A stretch of 64,000 nt of DNA from Lineus longissimus (GCF_910592395.1 NC_088310.1:11913501-11977500), one strand, 5' to 3'; shown: positions 24,411 to 38,858, counted from the first letter of the stretch. Notes: generated by a model from the sequence alone, not told the origin. Numbers and translations are program-made.

Positions 24411-27400
24411 TCAAAAATATCGCCGCGTCATCTACAGGCGAAAGATATGAACCAATCAGTGCGTTGTTATGTAATATACGGACGGGTTGTCCTATGCATT
24501 TGTATGGAGCGACCCATGGTCGACGATGTTTTAGTTAGCAGGACCAACCCCAGGTCGAGAATAGTCTGTATCATTCATTACAAAATTCGACGTGATACAA
24601 CATGTACAAAGAAAGACCGTAAGAGTTGTATTTTTCCTCGGACAGTGTATTCATTCCGAATTTTAAAAACGATGGCATGCCATTTATGTTGACGGTATGT
24701 GCAAATTCTGTTTGATGATAAGGATAAGCAAATACCATTAAGTATAGCACCTTTTTTACTAAAACCGATCAATGTTCAAAAGCGCTTAATGCTTAGAAAG
24801 TCACACTTACGAGAACACCACTCAAAAAATAGTCACACGTCAAAGTCCCGTCTCAAAATAATCCACACGGATTCACCCGGTTGTCTTCTAGATTTGAATT
24901 TGCTCTTTGCCCTTTTAGGGTTATTCGAAGCGGCCAACTTTTTCTTGATGGAGGAAGGATATTTTGTTACCTTCAGAATACTGAGGCAATTTATAGTACA
25001 TGTACATGTACGTTATCTGTGATGAGTGGTGGGCTGCCGGAAGATTTCTTTCTGAAGGATGACACAACGCACAGCCTATATTCTCCCTTTTAAAGTATAA
25101 ATCAGCACACCTCCAAAACACTCGTCTGTGTGACCCAGTATGATTGGCAGTATAATGAGACATAAACGTCATTTTTCCATTTTCCTCCTGACATCCCATA
25201 CAATGATATTCATTGTTCAGTGTCTTATCCAAATATCGCTCTGGGATAGTCGTTTTATTTGAAATTACCGTAGCGGTAAAAGTAGTCTGGTTATTGAAGA
25301 ACACCTTGTTATCAATCTAATCTTTTCTTTATTTAAGAATTCCTACTTTATTTTTCGACAGAAAGAATTTTTCGTGAAATCATTTTCCTTGGGTTTCAAT
25401 TGTGGGATTCGTTTGTTTGGTTTGATGAGAGTGTGATGGGTGAACAAAAGTTGGTTAGGCAGTATGCAGCTAAGGTTTGAAGGAAAGATGTAGGGCACTG
25501 ATGAACACGCCTACACGGTTACGGTAATTGCACCGCCAGAATCACAAATTTACTGTCGACTGATGTGATGATGACTTAGGCTGAAGCAGCAGCACTTGTT
25601 TTGGGCGTGTGTACGTACTTCCATCATATCATTAGTTCCTTTCCCAATGCAAAAGTTTCCCAATTACAAAACAATGCATTTCATCATTCTGTCCATCCGT
25701 CAAAGTTCGTTTACACAAAACGTTCAAAATATCATGATCTAAGTTTAATGTTTTCCTTTTGAGTCACCCACTGTATTTCGGAATCAATACTACAAAATAG
25801 GTTACTTACGGCACGCCGGTTTTTTTTTACAGAGACATGACCACGGTTATTATTTTGTTCTACGAATAAGACATAATATAGACATAATCTATAGTTTCTC
25901 GATCTAAGACGTCTTCAATAATTACTACAGATTACATAGGCCAAGGACAAGACGTCACGATGCCTTGGTTTCGCCCATATAAATAGTCAATACATTGTAA
26001 ATGAAAACATTAAACATGTTGACTATCATCGAACGACCGTGTGGACATGTACCTAGTGTGGTTTGATTTTAACATTCATAATCGATCCTAAATCGGTGAA
26101 ACTATCGTAATTAAAACAAGGACTGGGGTAGTAATTCTCCTTCCCATAGCATGCAGTAGACTCATAGACTGCATATGCAACACCAGCAGTTTCAAAAGAT
26201 ATGTTCTATGCGAGATGTGCTACTGGAATCGTCCATGATTGTCCATGGACGACTGCTTTTACAGCTGTATTACATTCGTTCTGGTCAAATATTTTACCGT
26301 TGAATCCAAGCAATGACATCTGTCTGTCAATCCAACTCGATCAACAAACACATCTGAGTAATATACTACAGTGAATTTAAATTGGTATTTACTGATTTTC
26401 ATGCACAAAGAGCCGAACAATCAGCCGGAGTAAACAGTTCGTTGAAAACCTGACACCGGCGGGAGTCCTGCTTGAAACAGCTTTGTTGGCCAGGTCTATC
26501 ATTTGTCCAAGGGGCGTGTGAAGAAAAATGTGTACTGTATGTATGGGTTCATTATATCAGATCGTTTTAAGATATTAAATAGACGAAGACCGCCCATTAT
26601 CTATCAGTCTTTATGATTGTGGTTATGTTATGAAATATGATATCATAGTGAATGTGCAGCAAACTTCCTCTACGAATGAAAATCCGTTGACCTGCATTTA
26701 ATATCGTGCCATCTATAAAGTGTACACATATCAGTGATGATATCACGCATTTGAATTTCGATCGATGATCCGAAGATTTAATTACTTTGTAGGGCAAATG
26801 TCAAATGTATTTGCACTTAGAAATACAGCGTTGAGCTTTTGAAATCATTAAAGAGTTTTCAGCCAACACAAATACGCACCCCTGGAGGTTTTCTGGCGAT
26901 ACGAAATGCCCTTCGAGTGGTGTTTCAAAATTACAAAAGCCATGGGGGGGGGGTCATTTTGCCTTAAAAAATCTCGTCTACTATGAGAACATTGGTGATA
27001 TTGTTTTTATTTCTAAGAGTGTATTTTATCAATCACAATGTAATACTACACTGTATATACTAGGTAGAACCTGGCTGTGTAAGCTACCGCTTAATTATTG
27101 AGACAGTAACGTAGGGAATCAGTGGAAGATGGCATGCATGCAATGACAGGATACATCCACATGCCTTGGACTCTTTGCCGTTTCAGCCAGGAAATCCGGA
27201 TAATAATTGCATCATTTCTCTAAATTAATTGATAACTAGTCATTTGAAAAAATATCACATCAAATGTTGAACCCTTTTTGTGTTTTAAAAAACAATGAAA
27301 AGAATGAAAAATAAGAAATATAAGAAAAAAATATTGACGCATAATCATTGTGCGCTTGCCTTAAGTGTCTTCACTGTTTTCTGGGCCAGGCATGATTCAG

Positions 27401-30164
27401 ACGGCAGCTGCGAGATTCCCACGCTGAGGGAAAGGTTTTGTACTCTGGTACGATCCACAGATTCCTCGAGGTGTTTAGATTGGAAAATAGACAAGCGACC
27501 CGACTCCATCTTAAGCCGAGAAATTGTTTAATCTACTCCCGTTCAAGGCATTTTCAATACAATTTGCCGGCATATTTGCTTTTCATGCAGCACTAGGTTG
27601 TGCTTGCTGACAACATGTCATAGTCAATAGGCCTCTACTTAAGCAGTCAGCTTGGATAAATATTTGGATAGGGGAAAGAAAGCCCTGCTCGAGTGCACAA
27701 TAGAATCGAATGAAGTCGTCATCCTATTTAATAACCAAATATGAACAACCTTTCGGTTATGAACTACCAAATTTTATTTTGCCTTCACTGGATGGCTGGC
27801 CCATTATGAGAGACTCTGGAGAGGATAGGCTCAATTATTGGAGTTTGGGATTATAACAAGACTAAACATTTTCTGTATGTCACATCGATCGTCAGATGAT
27901 ATAGGTTGACCGTGATGATATTTTAGCGATGGTTTATTCTAATTTACATTTTATTTGTGAAGCCGATTTTAGAGTGGCCACACCAACTGCAATTCTAATG
28001 AAATTATTAATGCGACTAATTGCCACTTTTATCATAAACATGCATACTTTCATGACAGCATAAATAATCTAATTGCTCCTTACTTTAAAGCAACAACGTC
28101 CTAGACATTTGTGTTTGTTTCTATCTTTTGTTCTGATTATTCCTTTTCAAAATAAAATTGGAAAAATACGTATTGATTTGACCACGAGTTATATAGCAAG
28201 TAATTTAACATCAAACGTGCTCTAAATTTGAAAAAGGCCATGAAAGTTATTTTAGATACAGGCTGAAGGAAATAAGTGCACCCTAGAAACTCCACTTCTG
28301 CCAAAGTCAGTCTTCTAAGTTTATACCACCTGGCCGATCGCAAAGTTTTCTTAGTTTTATTCTAAATTGACATATATTAGCAGAGGTTAAACAGAACCCT
28401 GTTTTCTAAGTTGTTTTTTGTTACCATGCCGATGGGGAACACTGAGATATATACCTTCATGTCTCTCCGCAAATTTTGGATATATTCACAGCCCTGAAGT
28501 TATACATACTTGTATGAGACTGGTATAATAGGAGAAAAATATATACTAATTCCTTGAAATATTATACTTTAATCAAAGCGCCGAGTTTTTGTATCTACAC
28601 TGACAATCAATCACATTTGTTTGCTGCCTTTGTATTTATCTTTACGTTTGCAATGCTGCTAATGAACTGGGACAGCTCACAACGAGGTATAGAAATAACA
28701 AAATGAACACTCATAACTTGAGTTCTCTATGTTTGGCACCATTTTCGATAACATCCTCCAATTAAATTTAGCGCCTACTTGCTGTGGCTTTGTTGTGGTT
28801 ACCATTATTGGTCATCAATAAAGAACGGGTGCCAATCGACAGTTAGTTGAAGGATTTTGTGAAGTGTATTCGACTTGCTATTAGTTGTAGCCGTTATGCA
28901 GCGGTCAGCGTGAACTCATCGCCCCTCCCCTCTCCCGCCAGACACTCGACACCCATTCGACGCTTTGCAAAAAATTGAGGGCCAGACTTCGTCTCATGTT
29001 CACTAAAGATGATTTTCTCCAGGTATTATTTTAAGCTTAAAGACCGAGAAATTTTCCTTTTTTTCACACGGTTGCAAATGAAAGGCCAAAAATACGATAC
29101 AAAGGTATATATATATATGTTGTTCTGCTGGGGTTGGTATTTTAGATTAAACGAAAACGAAACAGTCTTTAACTGCCATTATCGTTTTGGAATGAGCCTG
29201 AGCAGAGTCCTTGAGGGAGGTTCGTTTGGACACTTCCAGGGTGGTCAAGAGAAAACGGGACGACAAATTCTAGTGCCACATCATGGAGTACCCTTCTTGA
29301 AGAAAATGATGACAGCTTCGTAATCCTTTAGCTACGTTATCTGCATGAATAACCCGAACCTGACACATATTTGTACTATGGGTAATCTTCACATGTGTTA
29401 GGAAAGCCGTGTACTGCAAGGAACGATTTGTACATACCACCAAAACTCAGAAATTCGACACATGATTTCTGCAAGCTCGCCGGAAATTGACAGACCTCGA
29501 TATTTAGCACCTCGATCAGGTCTGGCCGTCAATTCGACTCCGAATTGGCGTCTACCCCCTTGACGGGGGAAAGAGGGGGTGTACAGAGCGGTTGACCTCT
29601 GCATTATTTGCTATTATGGATGTTTTATAATGTGCAGGAAATAACAATGGTAATGATACACAAAGTAGCCAATACCGGTCGCCATGCAAAAGTCCTCATC
29701 TGGATTAAACATGAGAATAAAACAACACGGACTTTTCAAACAATGGAATATTGTACACAACTTGTGTGCAGGGGATGTTTCATGCAGTAATTACCTTTAA
29801 ATAACTTATAACCGAAATAATGGGGAAGTGACTTTTACAGCAGAGTCAACACCTTTAAGTCATTGCCTTGCTGCACTTATTTTCATAGCCCCAGCTTTAT
29901 CTGTTCATAACTAATGGAAATATCAGGAAACTATACTTACAGAGCTTCCTGTGAATTGAAAAATGGGTCTCAGGGCATTGTATGGTAATTGATAAAATTT
30001 AGCTGCAAAGTAGGACACCGTACAGTACAGCAGAATAGACGAAATACAGAAATGAGGTAGCATTAATACTGATGAATGTATCAGATTTTTAAAGAGACCT
30101 AGGCATCAGTCAAGTAGAAACTTTGATAGTTTACAGGTATCCCTATCATAAATCAGGTCTAGTT

Positions 30165-30725
30165 ACTTTTACACGAGGACGGTTCTAACCCTCCTCACCT
30201 CGAGCCACTTTAAGCCGAATCACCTGTAACTGTCTTTGCGCTATCTACACGGAGACGGATCGAGTCGCCGACTCAAGTTCAGTTCAGGCCACTTAAACCA
30301 CTCACCCGTCGCTTGGTGGCGCATGTGACTCTTTTTTTCGGTGGAGGTTTGAAAGTTGCGTTTTGGTACGTTTTGGTACAACACTCGGCTAACTTCTGCT
30401 CCACGAGTAGCCATTGCGAGTAAATAATCAATGTATTAGACACAAAATCGAGATCAATCAAACAAAGCTATAAACTGTACTCCTGTTATATATATGATTC
30501 TGCCGCGTGTTTTCATGAACAGCTATATCATGATATACCGCGCTACCCGATTTTAGTACCGTACGCAAAGTGACTCGAGGCCAGTACGGTTCTACACGAG
30601 AGATTAAGCGTCTTGAAGTGGCTCCAACCCGCCTCAAGTTACTCGAGACTGCAGCGCAAACGCGCCTCGGGTCAGGTCACTTGAAGACGGTTCTGATTTT
30701 GTTCTACACGGTGACCTTTGTAATG
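30165..30725. mobile_element. Probable degenerate DNA transposon in SIX1/2 intron
   Basis: The left side has TTACACGAGGACGGTTCTAA (30170) and a second CTACACGGAGACGG (30246); the right side, inverted, has ACCGTGTAGAAC and CAGAACCGTC (about 30690-30715) and an inner TCTCGTGTAGAACCGTAC (around 30584-30601). Several copies of an ACTTGA/ACTCGAG word lie between. The repeated inverted ACACG/ACGGTTCT words suggest multiple subterminal repeats of a foldback-like element. Boundaries are approximate. Confidence 0.4.
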
Positions 30726-33700
30726 ACGGCAGCCACTTGATACCGCAGTTATAAGAGTGCCTCTGTTGGGATATACAATAGCGACAGTTGTACGTTATGA
30801 AGAACTTCGGTACAGAGCCTCATTAAAGTGCCACTAATATATAACTGCCATATCATGAAATCGAGGAATTCATAAAAAAATGGCCTGAACTTTAAATCAC
30901 CGGAGTTGTTGGACAGTGATATTATGAACATAGTAGATATAGATTCGTGTTTGTAACAAAATTTCCATGCATCCAGACATTATACTTTTTGTTTTATACT
31001 ACTAAAGCTGGAGTTAACATTTGTAATATCCATTTTTTGGTCAGTATTCGTTTTTACCAGATATCCCGAAACTTGCATCTGTGTTTCAACACAACTGCAT
31101 GAAAATGTGCATGTCACCGCCCGAGTGGAATCATTTTATTTCTCTGTCGGAACAATAATCTTTCGAGGTGATTCAATAATGCAGTATGCACCAACAATCG
31201 TATTGACGAGTTAAAATTTACAAATACTAAACGCAACAAAGAACACTATAAACTCATACATTTTGGTTTAATTCATTCAATTGTTTTCGGTAAACATTGA
31301 TTTGGGCAGATTCATTAGATTTCTGAACATTGTATCACGGTCACTTGCGAATTTTTATGAGAACTGGATATTGCGAAGTTTTTATGTTAACTTTTATAAC
31401 TTTTAAGTACAACTGCAAGGAGCATGGAATTTCGTGCATGAACGCATATTATATATATCGAAATGTGTACCTTAATATCGGTGACTAGTTAAAAAGATTG
31501 CCAAATCATACTTTACCCTTGATTAAAGTTCATGGCGTTTGGTCTTCCTTCCATTTTTTTTCATACTGCCATATTATTCAGCCACTCTTCGGGACTCTCA
31601 GCTAAAGACAAATGTGTTTACCTCCAGCAAATTAAATTCAGACCTATAATCATACCTCAAGTACGGATTAAACATATACTTACATATAATATGCATTTTC
31701 ATGTTTACCCACATTCGACTGTCCGGAGACTATTGAATAGTGTGTAATTTTCATATAAAAGTATTGTTTGCAACGTTAGACTAGACTCAGGACAGCTGCA
31801 TAGTTTACAGATTTACCCCTTGGGCATCGACTGAAGATTTGAAAACAGGTGTGCACGAAATGTTCTCCGTATTGATTGCATTCCTAGTTGAAATAGTGCT
31901 TGATGATCAATGCATAAATGTACATGTATTTTGTTTTAAATGGCGTGCATTGTGTGATTTGCGCTTTAGCGTTCATCATTCCTACATGACTTCATTAGGT
32001 CCTAAGCGTTAGCCCCCGTATTACTGTTCCTATCGTCTCTATTCTATTCCCGCCATCCTGGTGTCCATCACGACTCACGTGATCCTCAATTTGTAAACAT
32101 ACCTGCGGTGATTGGCGACTGAAACTGAATTGGTGATATAAGCCCTGACACCAAAGTAAAAAATCAAGTTACGATAGATACAGCCATTTTGTTTTGGTTT
32201 GACACAGTTTTCCACCAACAATGGTAGTAATTTACTTCCTCTTAAACAAAGCATTTTCTTGCTGTGTGTTATCGACGGCTGGTCCACACGTTAAATGCTA
32301 GGGACAAACAAAACTAATTAATTAATTACACCTTGGAAATGTGATATCTATACCATTTTACCATACATTTACCTTAAACAAAATGAGTCAACGCCCATAT
32401 AGGTTGCAATTGCGGCGGAAACATCAGTTTAAAAAAGGTAGTCGTCCACGACGGTATCGCAATCGGTATTGCAGTTTAGGTGACGGAGCTAAATGCCCAC
32501 TATTCCCGGGTAAATTAAGGCAATAAACCGACTAATAAAACTTAATAATCCATGGCTGAGCCGTCGGTTTATCACGGCAAATTGTATGATAATGCCATTG
32601 CTCCTCTTCAGCCCGTAAATATTGTCTTAGCTAAGGCGTTTAAGAACATCATCGACTTGACTTCAACGCCCACAATACAAGCTGATTATCTCTCTAGAGT
32701 GCATCTGCCTCCGGCTAAACCAAGACATTGCATGGAGTAACCAATTCAAAGAAAGAGGCCAAGCTTCTGCGGAGGCGAACAATGAGTAGATGCACAGAAG
32801 TCTGCAGCCTGGTGAGGAGATGACAGGCTTGGGCTAGCTCCTGCAGAGAGGCCCGTCAGGTTCCATTCAAAGCCACGACCACCTCTTGAGGGGCGTGTGC
32901 CCCTCAACGTTCACACAACATTGTCCCTCAGCAAGAAATATTGTGAATGGTTTGGAATTCCCAACTTCAGAATTTCATAAATCTGGCTTTTCATATGGCG
33001 GTGTTTTACTAAACCCCTATCAGCCCTATATGGCAGGCTATTAGAAAATTTGGAATTGGGATTTTGGAATGAAACAGCCGGTCTTGCACTTGAGAAAGTG
33101 CTAGAAAGAGGTGCAGAGCCCCTTGTGTTTAGTCATCTCGCTCTCAAGTAACCTGATTCGCCTGACCCAAGAGGACCTTCTTTGACATTTGAGAATGGTG
33201 GAGGCATGAGGCATCAATATGGCAGTGTTAATACAGTATTAATCAAGGGATTATTGACCGCGTGCTTCTGCAATGTGCCTGACATTTACTGTGAGGTTAT
33301 TGCTGCAGTGACAACACAATAAAGAAACTTAGTGTGAAAATTAAACTGGTGGCCAGCCGGCATAAATTGCTAAATCAGTAGACAGTACAGAGGTAACCTC
33401 AGCATCTTAAATTAACTATCATATGTTATTGTTACAGTTTGGGATTTATTTTTTGCAGAAAGTGCCATTTCTTAAATTCGGAGGTTGTCAAAAGCCTCTC
33501 GAGTGAACTTTCCACGATTAAAACCGCTGGACGTTCAGAATAAACCTCATCATGAAGAGTGAAAAGGAGGACAGGAACGAATTCCATCATCACTGTAAAA
33601 TGGTTCCATAACATTGTGTTGGTAGGACCTATCGGCATAAATCCTGGTCTAAATTTTCTTTTCAAAATGAACATTACCGCCGAACTGGTGTACATGAAGG

Positions 33701-35351
33701 TGCTTACATGATCGATACTGAGTAAAACAATACGCCTATCACATGCTTTGTAGTTTTTTCTGTCATGCTGACTCCGTCGATAGTTTGCTGTATGTTTTAA
33801 TTCACCACGCCACTTTCTAGGCTATTGGTTTGTTTCAGCCATGAACCAATGAATGTATGAAGTTAACAGCCCATAAATTCGATTTTCCAATGTTTCACAG
33901 CTGCTTGGATGGATGCATATATAGCAACAAAACCACACAGCAGAAAATTTGTGAGATTTTCAACGGTTCAACTTCAAAGCTGAGCCCTGATAATCCTCTG
34001 TTTTACAAGTAAACAAAATACCTGTAATCTAGGACTAGAGAGAGCACTAATTCCGTGCATTGCAAACTGACTGTATCAGAATGTTCATGGTGAAAAAGTA
34101 TGTCAGCAGAATGCATTTCTTGGCTTGTATGGTTATGTGCTTGACTAGTTACATGTAGACGCTTGTATGAAAACGCTGGACGAAACAACCAGGTAAAAGG
34201 CGATGCATGCGATTACAGATAGAAAGATGCTAGTGAAGGCCTCATGACGGAGCATGTCAGAAGCCTAGTCAATTAAAAGATATGCATATATGAAAATATG
34301 AGTTTGCTTGTAAACCATACTATTATATTAGAAAGAAAGTGTAAAATAACATCGTTTTTGAAGATCGCCATAGAATTTCTGTCTATCTACAAAAACATGT
34401 GTTATCTTATACTTTCTTTCCGATATTGTTCATCTTGATAGACACGGCATCTTCCTATTCTCATGCTTTTATATTGAAATATTCTCAAGTCCGCAATGAA
34501 ACCAGGTGAACGTTAACTGAGATAAAATCAATACATGTAGGCGTTGTTTTTAAAGAAATCTGACAGAGGTCGAAATCCATACTTTTCAGCTGACAGACCT
34601 TGTTTGCTATTGGAAGTAATAGTTTTAGAGTACTCGATAGCCGGGGCCGTACCCGATGCATAGCATTTACCAGAGCCAGCATCATACATGAATGTGCTTG
34701 ATACGTTACATTGAATGAAAGACCATGTCATATATATATTTAAAGAGTTTGGGAAGTGAGTCAAATTGTCCCAGCAACCGCTGCTCTTTCTCTGCCAACT
34801 TAGGTTTTCTGGCGTCAGATATATGTCAGTCTGTTATTTGTGTAAAAACTTGAACTTGGACCATTCCATTTCACCCTTTGTCTAGCATTCCTTCGTTGAA
34901 CGGCAAGCACACCTAGCCACGTAGAGTGGTACTTCGGGATACTTTTGGTGTTACTTCAGAAGGATATACTGGAACATACGAACGTGTGCATCATGATCAT
35001 GATGATATTAGGGATAAACATGGCCGACCAAGAGACACATGATGAATTTCTGGCAGGAGTCATATTGCCGTTGATGACTATGCAACATCCTGAATCGTAC
35101 ACAGAAATACGGAAATTGTGAAAGATGAAAGTATTTTAGAAGGGCATTTAAAGGTCCCTTTCATGGGATCCGCTAAGCCAATCGTGCTCCAGTCAGGGAT
35201 TGTCATGGATGATGATCACCATGACCAAGATCCGGATCATACTTCTCGAAATTCTTAACACTGGCCCAAACTGGTGCACGAAATTCCTCCATTTTGGAAG
35301 AAGCATCCATGTTGACGCCAGTCAGAGAAATAAAAAAACCGTTATGCCTAC

Positions 35352-35950
35352 CTGTCTTTTTGTTCAGCTGCTCGGTCCCTTTGTCTTCTATTTTTAAACC
35401 AGTTGCTGACTTGGGTCGTTGTCAGTCCAGTTCCCTCTGCAAGCTCCCGCTTTTCCCGCGGCGACGGATACGGGTTATGGGCATACCACTCCCTGAGAAC
35501 GTTCCGTGACTTTTCCTTAAAACAATAACTTGTCTCTTCTCCATCCCAGATAGTCCGAGGCAGTGGAAATTTCCTCCGAACCCTGTACTTTCCAACTGCA
35601 CCGAGAGGTCGTCCACGCAGTTTTTCCGCCTCGAGGTAGTGTGCCTTCAACCACAAGGCCTGTAGTTTTGGATGATTATGTGGGGAAAAGTTGTTGGTCT
35701 CCAAAAGCTTGTACAATTCTCGAAAGTTCCCTCGGTGAAACGATACAACCGCTTTAGCTTTGATGACACTTTCATTTTTGTGCAAATGTTCACAGGCCGG
35801 TAATGACCAAAGAAATCGAGCGAGCCGTTCGATGTTACCACTTTGCTGAAGAACTTCACAAACACACGCCACTTGTTCTTGTGTGAAACCAAACGACGGA
35901 ATCACGGTCGTTTGGCTACCGAGAGGTGATGATCCTTGTTCACTGAGCAT
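35352..35950 (-). CDS. six1/2: SIX1/2 homeobox transcription factor, exon 1 (SIX domain + homeodomain)
   Basis: Encodes residues 1-199 plus two bases of codon 200. The SIX domain begins at [19 protein letters not shown] (residues 18-36) and runs to about residue 136; in this family it binds Eya co-activators and helps bind DNA. The homeodomain follows at about 137-196 and contains [10 protein letters not shown], with Trp184, Phe185, Lys186 (homeodomain position 50) and Asn187 (position 51). The homeodomain opens [11 protein letters not shown], which is diagnostic of SIX1/2; SIX4/5 has ETVY and SIX3/6 a different start. Residues matching human SIX1 positions changed in branchio-oto-renal syndrome are intact (Val30, Arg123, Tyr142, Glu146). 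The start is the ATG at 35950; an in-frame TGA lies 18 nt upstream of it (35969-35971) with no ATG between. The donor is GACAG|GTAGGC, with the intron starting at 35351. This intron position, just after the homeodomain, matches vertebrate SIX1. Expected role: nuclear regulator in the Pax-Six-Eya-Dach network (sensory, muscle or pharyngeal development). Confidence 0.97.
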
Positions 35951-36065
35951 CACGTCCGTACGTAGATATCAAAATTCAGATCTGCTCTCAAATTCCAACT
36001 TGGAGAAAGGATCTCAGTGTGAAAAACAAGGCAGTACAACGTGTGGGGCTACTTCATCGTCTGAG

Positions 36066-36115
36066 TATAATTATCCGATGATCGTAATAGGCTGTTGCTC
36101 GCTCCCGATTGGCTG
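36066..36115 (-). promoter_or_regulatory. Probable SIX1/2 core promoter: CCAAT box and TATA-like site
   Basis: On the minus strand AGCCAATCGG (around 36106-36115) matches the NF-Y CCAAT consensus about 155 nt upstream of the ATG. An AT-rich ATAATTATA (36066-36074) lies about 35 nt further downstream and could act as a TATA-like element. The spacing is reasonable for a promoter with a short 5' UTR, but no transcription start is proven. Confidence 0.4.
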
Positions 36116-36139
36116 TGCTATATGACCTAGGAGTATATG

Positions 36140-38858
36140 GATAATCAGAACGGCTTCGAGTGCTCCGTTGGCATAGTAACCACGTCAATCATGTAACCAG
36201 AGATGGTATTATATGTCAATACGCGCCAAGGCCTTTAGACAGAATGAAAGGTAATTTGTCTTCAAAGTCTTCAACGATTTCCCCTCTCAATAACTGGAGA
36301 TGCGATGACCTAGTAGTTGGCACAATGTGTCAATAGACGAGTGATAGTCATTGAGGGTTCTCCTTTGTCGAGACTTGACTAAACTCTATCATGTCTCGGT
36401 CATTGGGTAGAAACTACAAGAGAATCAAAACGGACGGCAGCTACACTTAAAAGTAAAATTAAACAAACGAATGTGATGAGTGGTTTTTTGAATGGGTTGC
36501 CCTGCAGGTGGTCCATATTTGGGACGTGCTGCGGGTGTCATCCTTATTGTCATTTGGCGGGTTAGTTAATAGAGAGCTCTCTTTCGGTCTGGGAGGATTC
36601 AGGGGTCAGGACACTCCTACTTCATCTTTCTCATTCAAGATGTGTCTTAACCTTTACTGGGGGCCTCTTATTCTACAAATAACCTCCAATACAAATACGA
36701 GTTAACTTTCTGAACACTCAACATTCAGGCACTGGGAGAAAACAGATATAGATGGAATGTGGTCAACCATTCTTGTAAAATACTGAACTTGACTGTCTCA
36801 ACAGATAGTCACAAGAGCCAGACCACATGCACATTCACATTCAGTGATGTTTATTGTACCAGAATGCATAGGCTCTACATGCAGGCAAGGTATTAACCAG
36901 TAAACCCGTAGGATATTCCTGATCTATCTTCCATGTTACTATAGATAGCAGCCTACAAGAGTAAAAATACGGCTACACCTCCGATCGGCCAGGTACACGA
37001 TTAGCTGTACCAGTCATTAATTTTACCTGTGCACCATTAACCCGTTAACTGCTAATGTTGTAAGAAATGTGTCATAAGCTGGCATGGCGCTGGGAGTTGC
37101 TCTTCTCATTCCGTCGGCAAGAAATTATGGCTTCTAGCAAACACATAGGCAAGACGCCATATTACTCGTGAGGTTCTGTTGTAACTGTTAACTTTATTCG
37201 TTGGCGGGCAGAGCTTATGAATATAGTGTAAGCGGATATGCTCCGAATAAATTCTGAAGGAGGCAGACTCTAACCCAAGCAACATCTCGACAGACAATAG
37301 AGAGTCCACATACTTCACGCTCCTGGCCCGAGGTTGTTAGGACAGTTTTTGCCGTTGGTAGTTTACCTTTCGTAATTAGACACAGAATTTTCAATGTAAA
37401 TGGAAAGAAAATCCGTAAATCCTCTGCATCAAGAAGGGATTTACCGACTATTGACTTGACAGCCTCGGGATGGTGGGATTCCAAGCATTTCTGCGCTGCG
37501 GAAACATTGGCAGATGCTCAATGACAAGTCATCGAGCAGAAAGAAACTCGACCCCGGAGAAGCCTGCTCATGCCAGACATAGGTCAGCACTCCTCTAACA
37601 CCCGTGCGGGGATCTTGCGAGTGCTATCACTTATAGATATTTTAAAAAGTTTGTTACTTTATTCATATTTCGATCAAAAAGGTGGCAGTCTTCCAATCAT
37701 CTTGTGCAGATAATTTCATTAAGCAATTGACAATTCTGCGGTCGTTGGCTTCTCCACTCATTCAAAAGATTGTGAATTCAGTCGACTTAAATTTGAAAAT
37801 ATCCAAATGTGTAAGTGACAAGGAACTGAATATATATAGACATAAATTTCAGCAGTACAGATGAGAAGACCGATGTAACTATATCATACATGCCGCCTTT
37901 CAGCCAATATTATTTGCCTGTATTATAACTGTCCTCCGGCATACTGTATTAAGTATTGACCTATCCACAAGAAAATACTATTAAGAACACGAACGGTGTA
38001 CGCATATAAAGGCCAGGTTTAAACATTTGAGATTTGCATTGAACATGAAATTCACAAAGAAGCTGCTGTGTAGACCGATAGAAACACAGTACATGACAAT
38101 TTTCATCACGCTGACATGTCTAAATACTGCTCTGTGCGGCTGCGATGGTTAGGTTATTTCATATTACCATTGGAGCAACTCTAAACGATATATGCAAACG
38201 GGAACCACGCTTCCTATGCGCTTTGATTCTGTCCCAGAAAAAAATATTGAACACAGTCCCCGCATAGCTTATTAAAAACGCTAAATGGTACCCCAGCAAT
38301 TTGAGCCGTATCGAATCACATGATTATCGACCCAAGACGCTTGAACGTCTTGGCGAGAAATTCGTAATGGAGTGTAGCTGAAATTAACTTGGCGCGCTGG
38401 CCCAGCTCAAAAGGAATATTTCATCCTAACTTGGTCGAGAGCAGTTGTAAATCGCCCGTAGAACTAACTGGATGATTTTCGTAAAGTAAGCTTGGTATCC
38501 TCTGTAGTCATCTGCAGTTGCTTGTACATATTGGGGCGGATCATGTTACGACTTGGAAATACCCCAACTGGTGTACAATTTCTACTGGAACAAAAACAAT
38601 CCAAGTTAGTCTGTTTTGTTAGTAACACGAACCTATAGGCCATGATTGAGGCAGGCTGTTATCAACGTTCGCCTACTACACCACCTGTAATAACAAATTA
38701 GTTTGTCGTGACAAGAAACAGTTGCCCAAAAGATTTATGTAAACTTTGACGACGCATTCCAATGCATGTAGTGCATGGTGTATGTCATGTGTGTGTAGCC
38801 CTTGGTGATTCCCCACACAGTTCTTGGCCTCGTCTATAAGTATCCACGGAACTATAGA
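36140..38858. other. Upstream region of SIX1/2, no gene recognised
   Basis: Non-coding as far as I can see; the longest open frames are under 90 codons without domains. It would be the natural place for proximal enhancers, but none is identified. Confidence 0.5.

Larger units (their letters stand above)
23069..35351 (-). other. six1/2: Intron 1 of SIX1/2 (12.3 kb)
   Basis: This interval runs from GTAGGC (35351 downward) to TTTCAG (ending 23069). Nothing inside resembles a second gene; open frames are short and unrelated to known domains. It holds a homopolymer run at 26944, a (TA)n run at 29105-29119, an ACATGTAC-type palindrome near 25000, a possible repeat beginning AACAAGAGGGCCC near 23859 and a probable degenerate transposon at about 30165-30725. 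A large first intron in a developmental regulator often contains enhancers. That is general knowledge, and I cannot point to a specific enhancer here. Confidence 0.85.

Noticed and set aside
24921-25304. 127-codon minus-strand frame in the SIX1/2 intron
   Set aside because: No recognisable domain, no splice support and overlapping plus-strand frames of similar length.
35563-35757. Plus-strand frame opposite SIX1/2 exon 1, and minus-strand frames at 35422-35616 and 35647-35892
   Set aside because: Shadows of the SIX1/2 coding exon in other frames.
35951-35953. GTG one codon upstream of the SIX1/2 ATG as a start
   Set aside because: A GTG start is not expected in animals, and the ATG at 35950 is the first after an in-frame stop.
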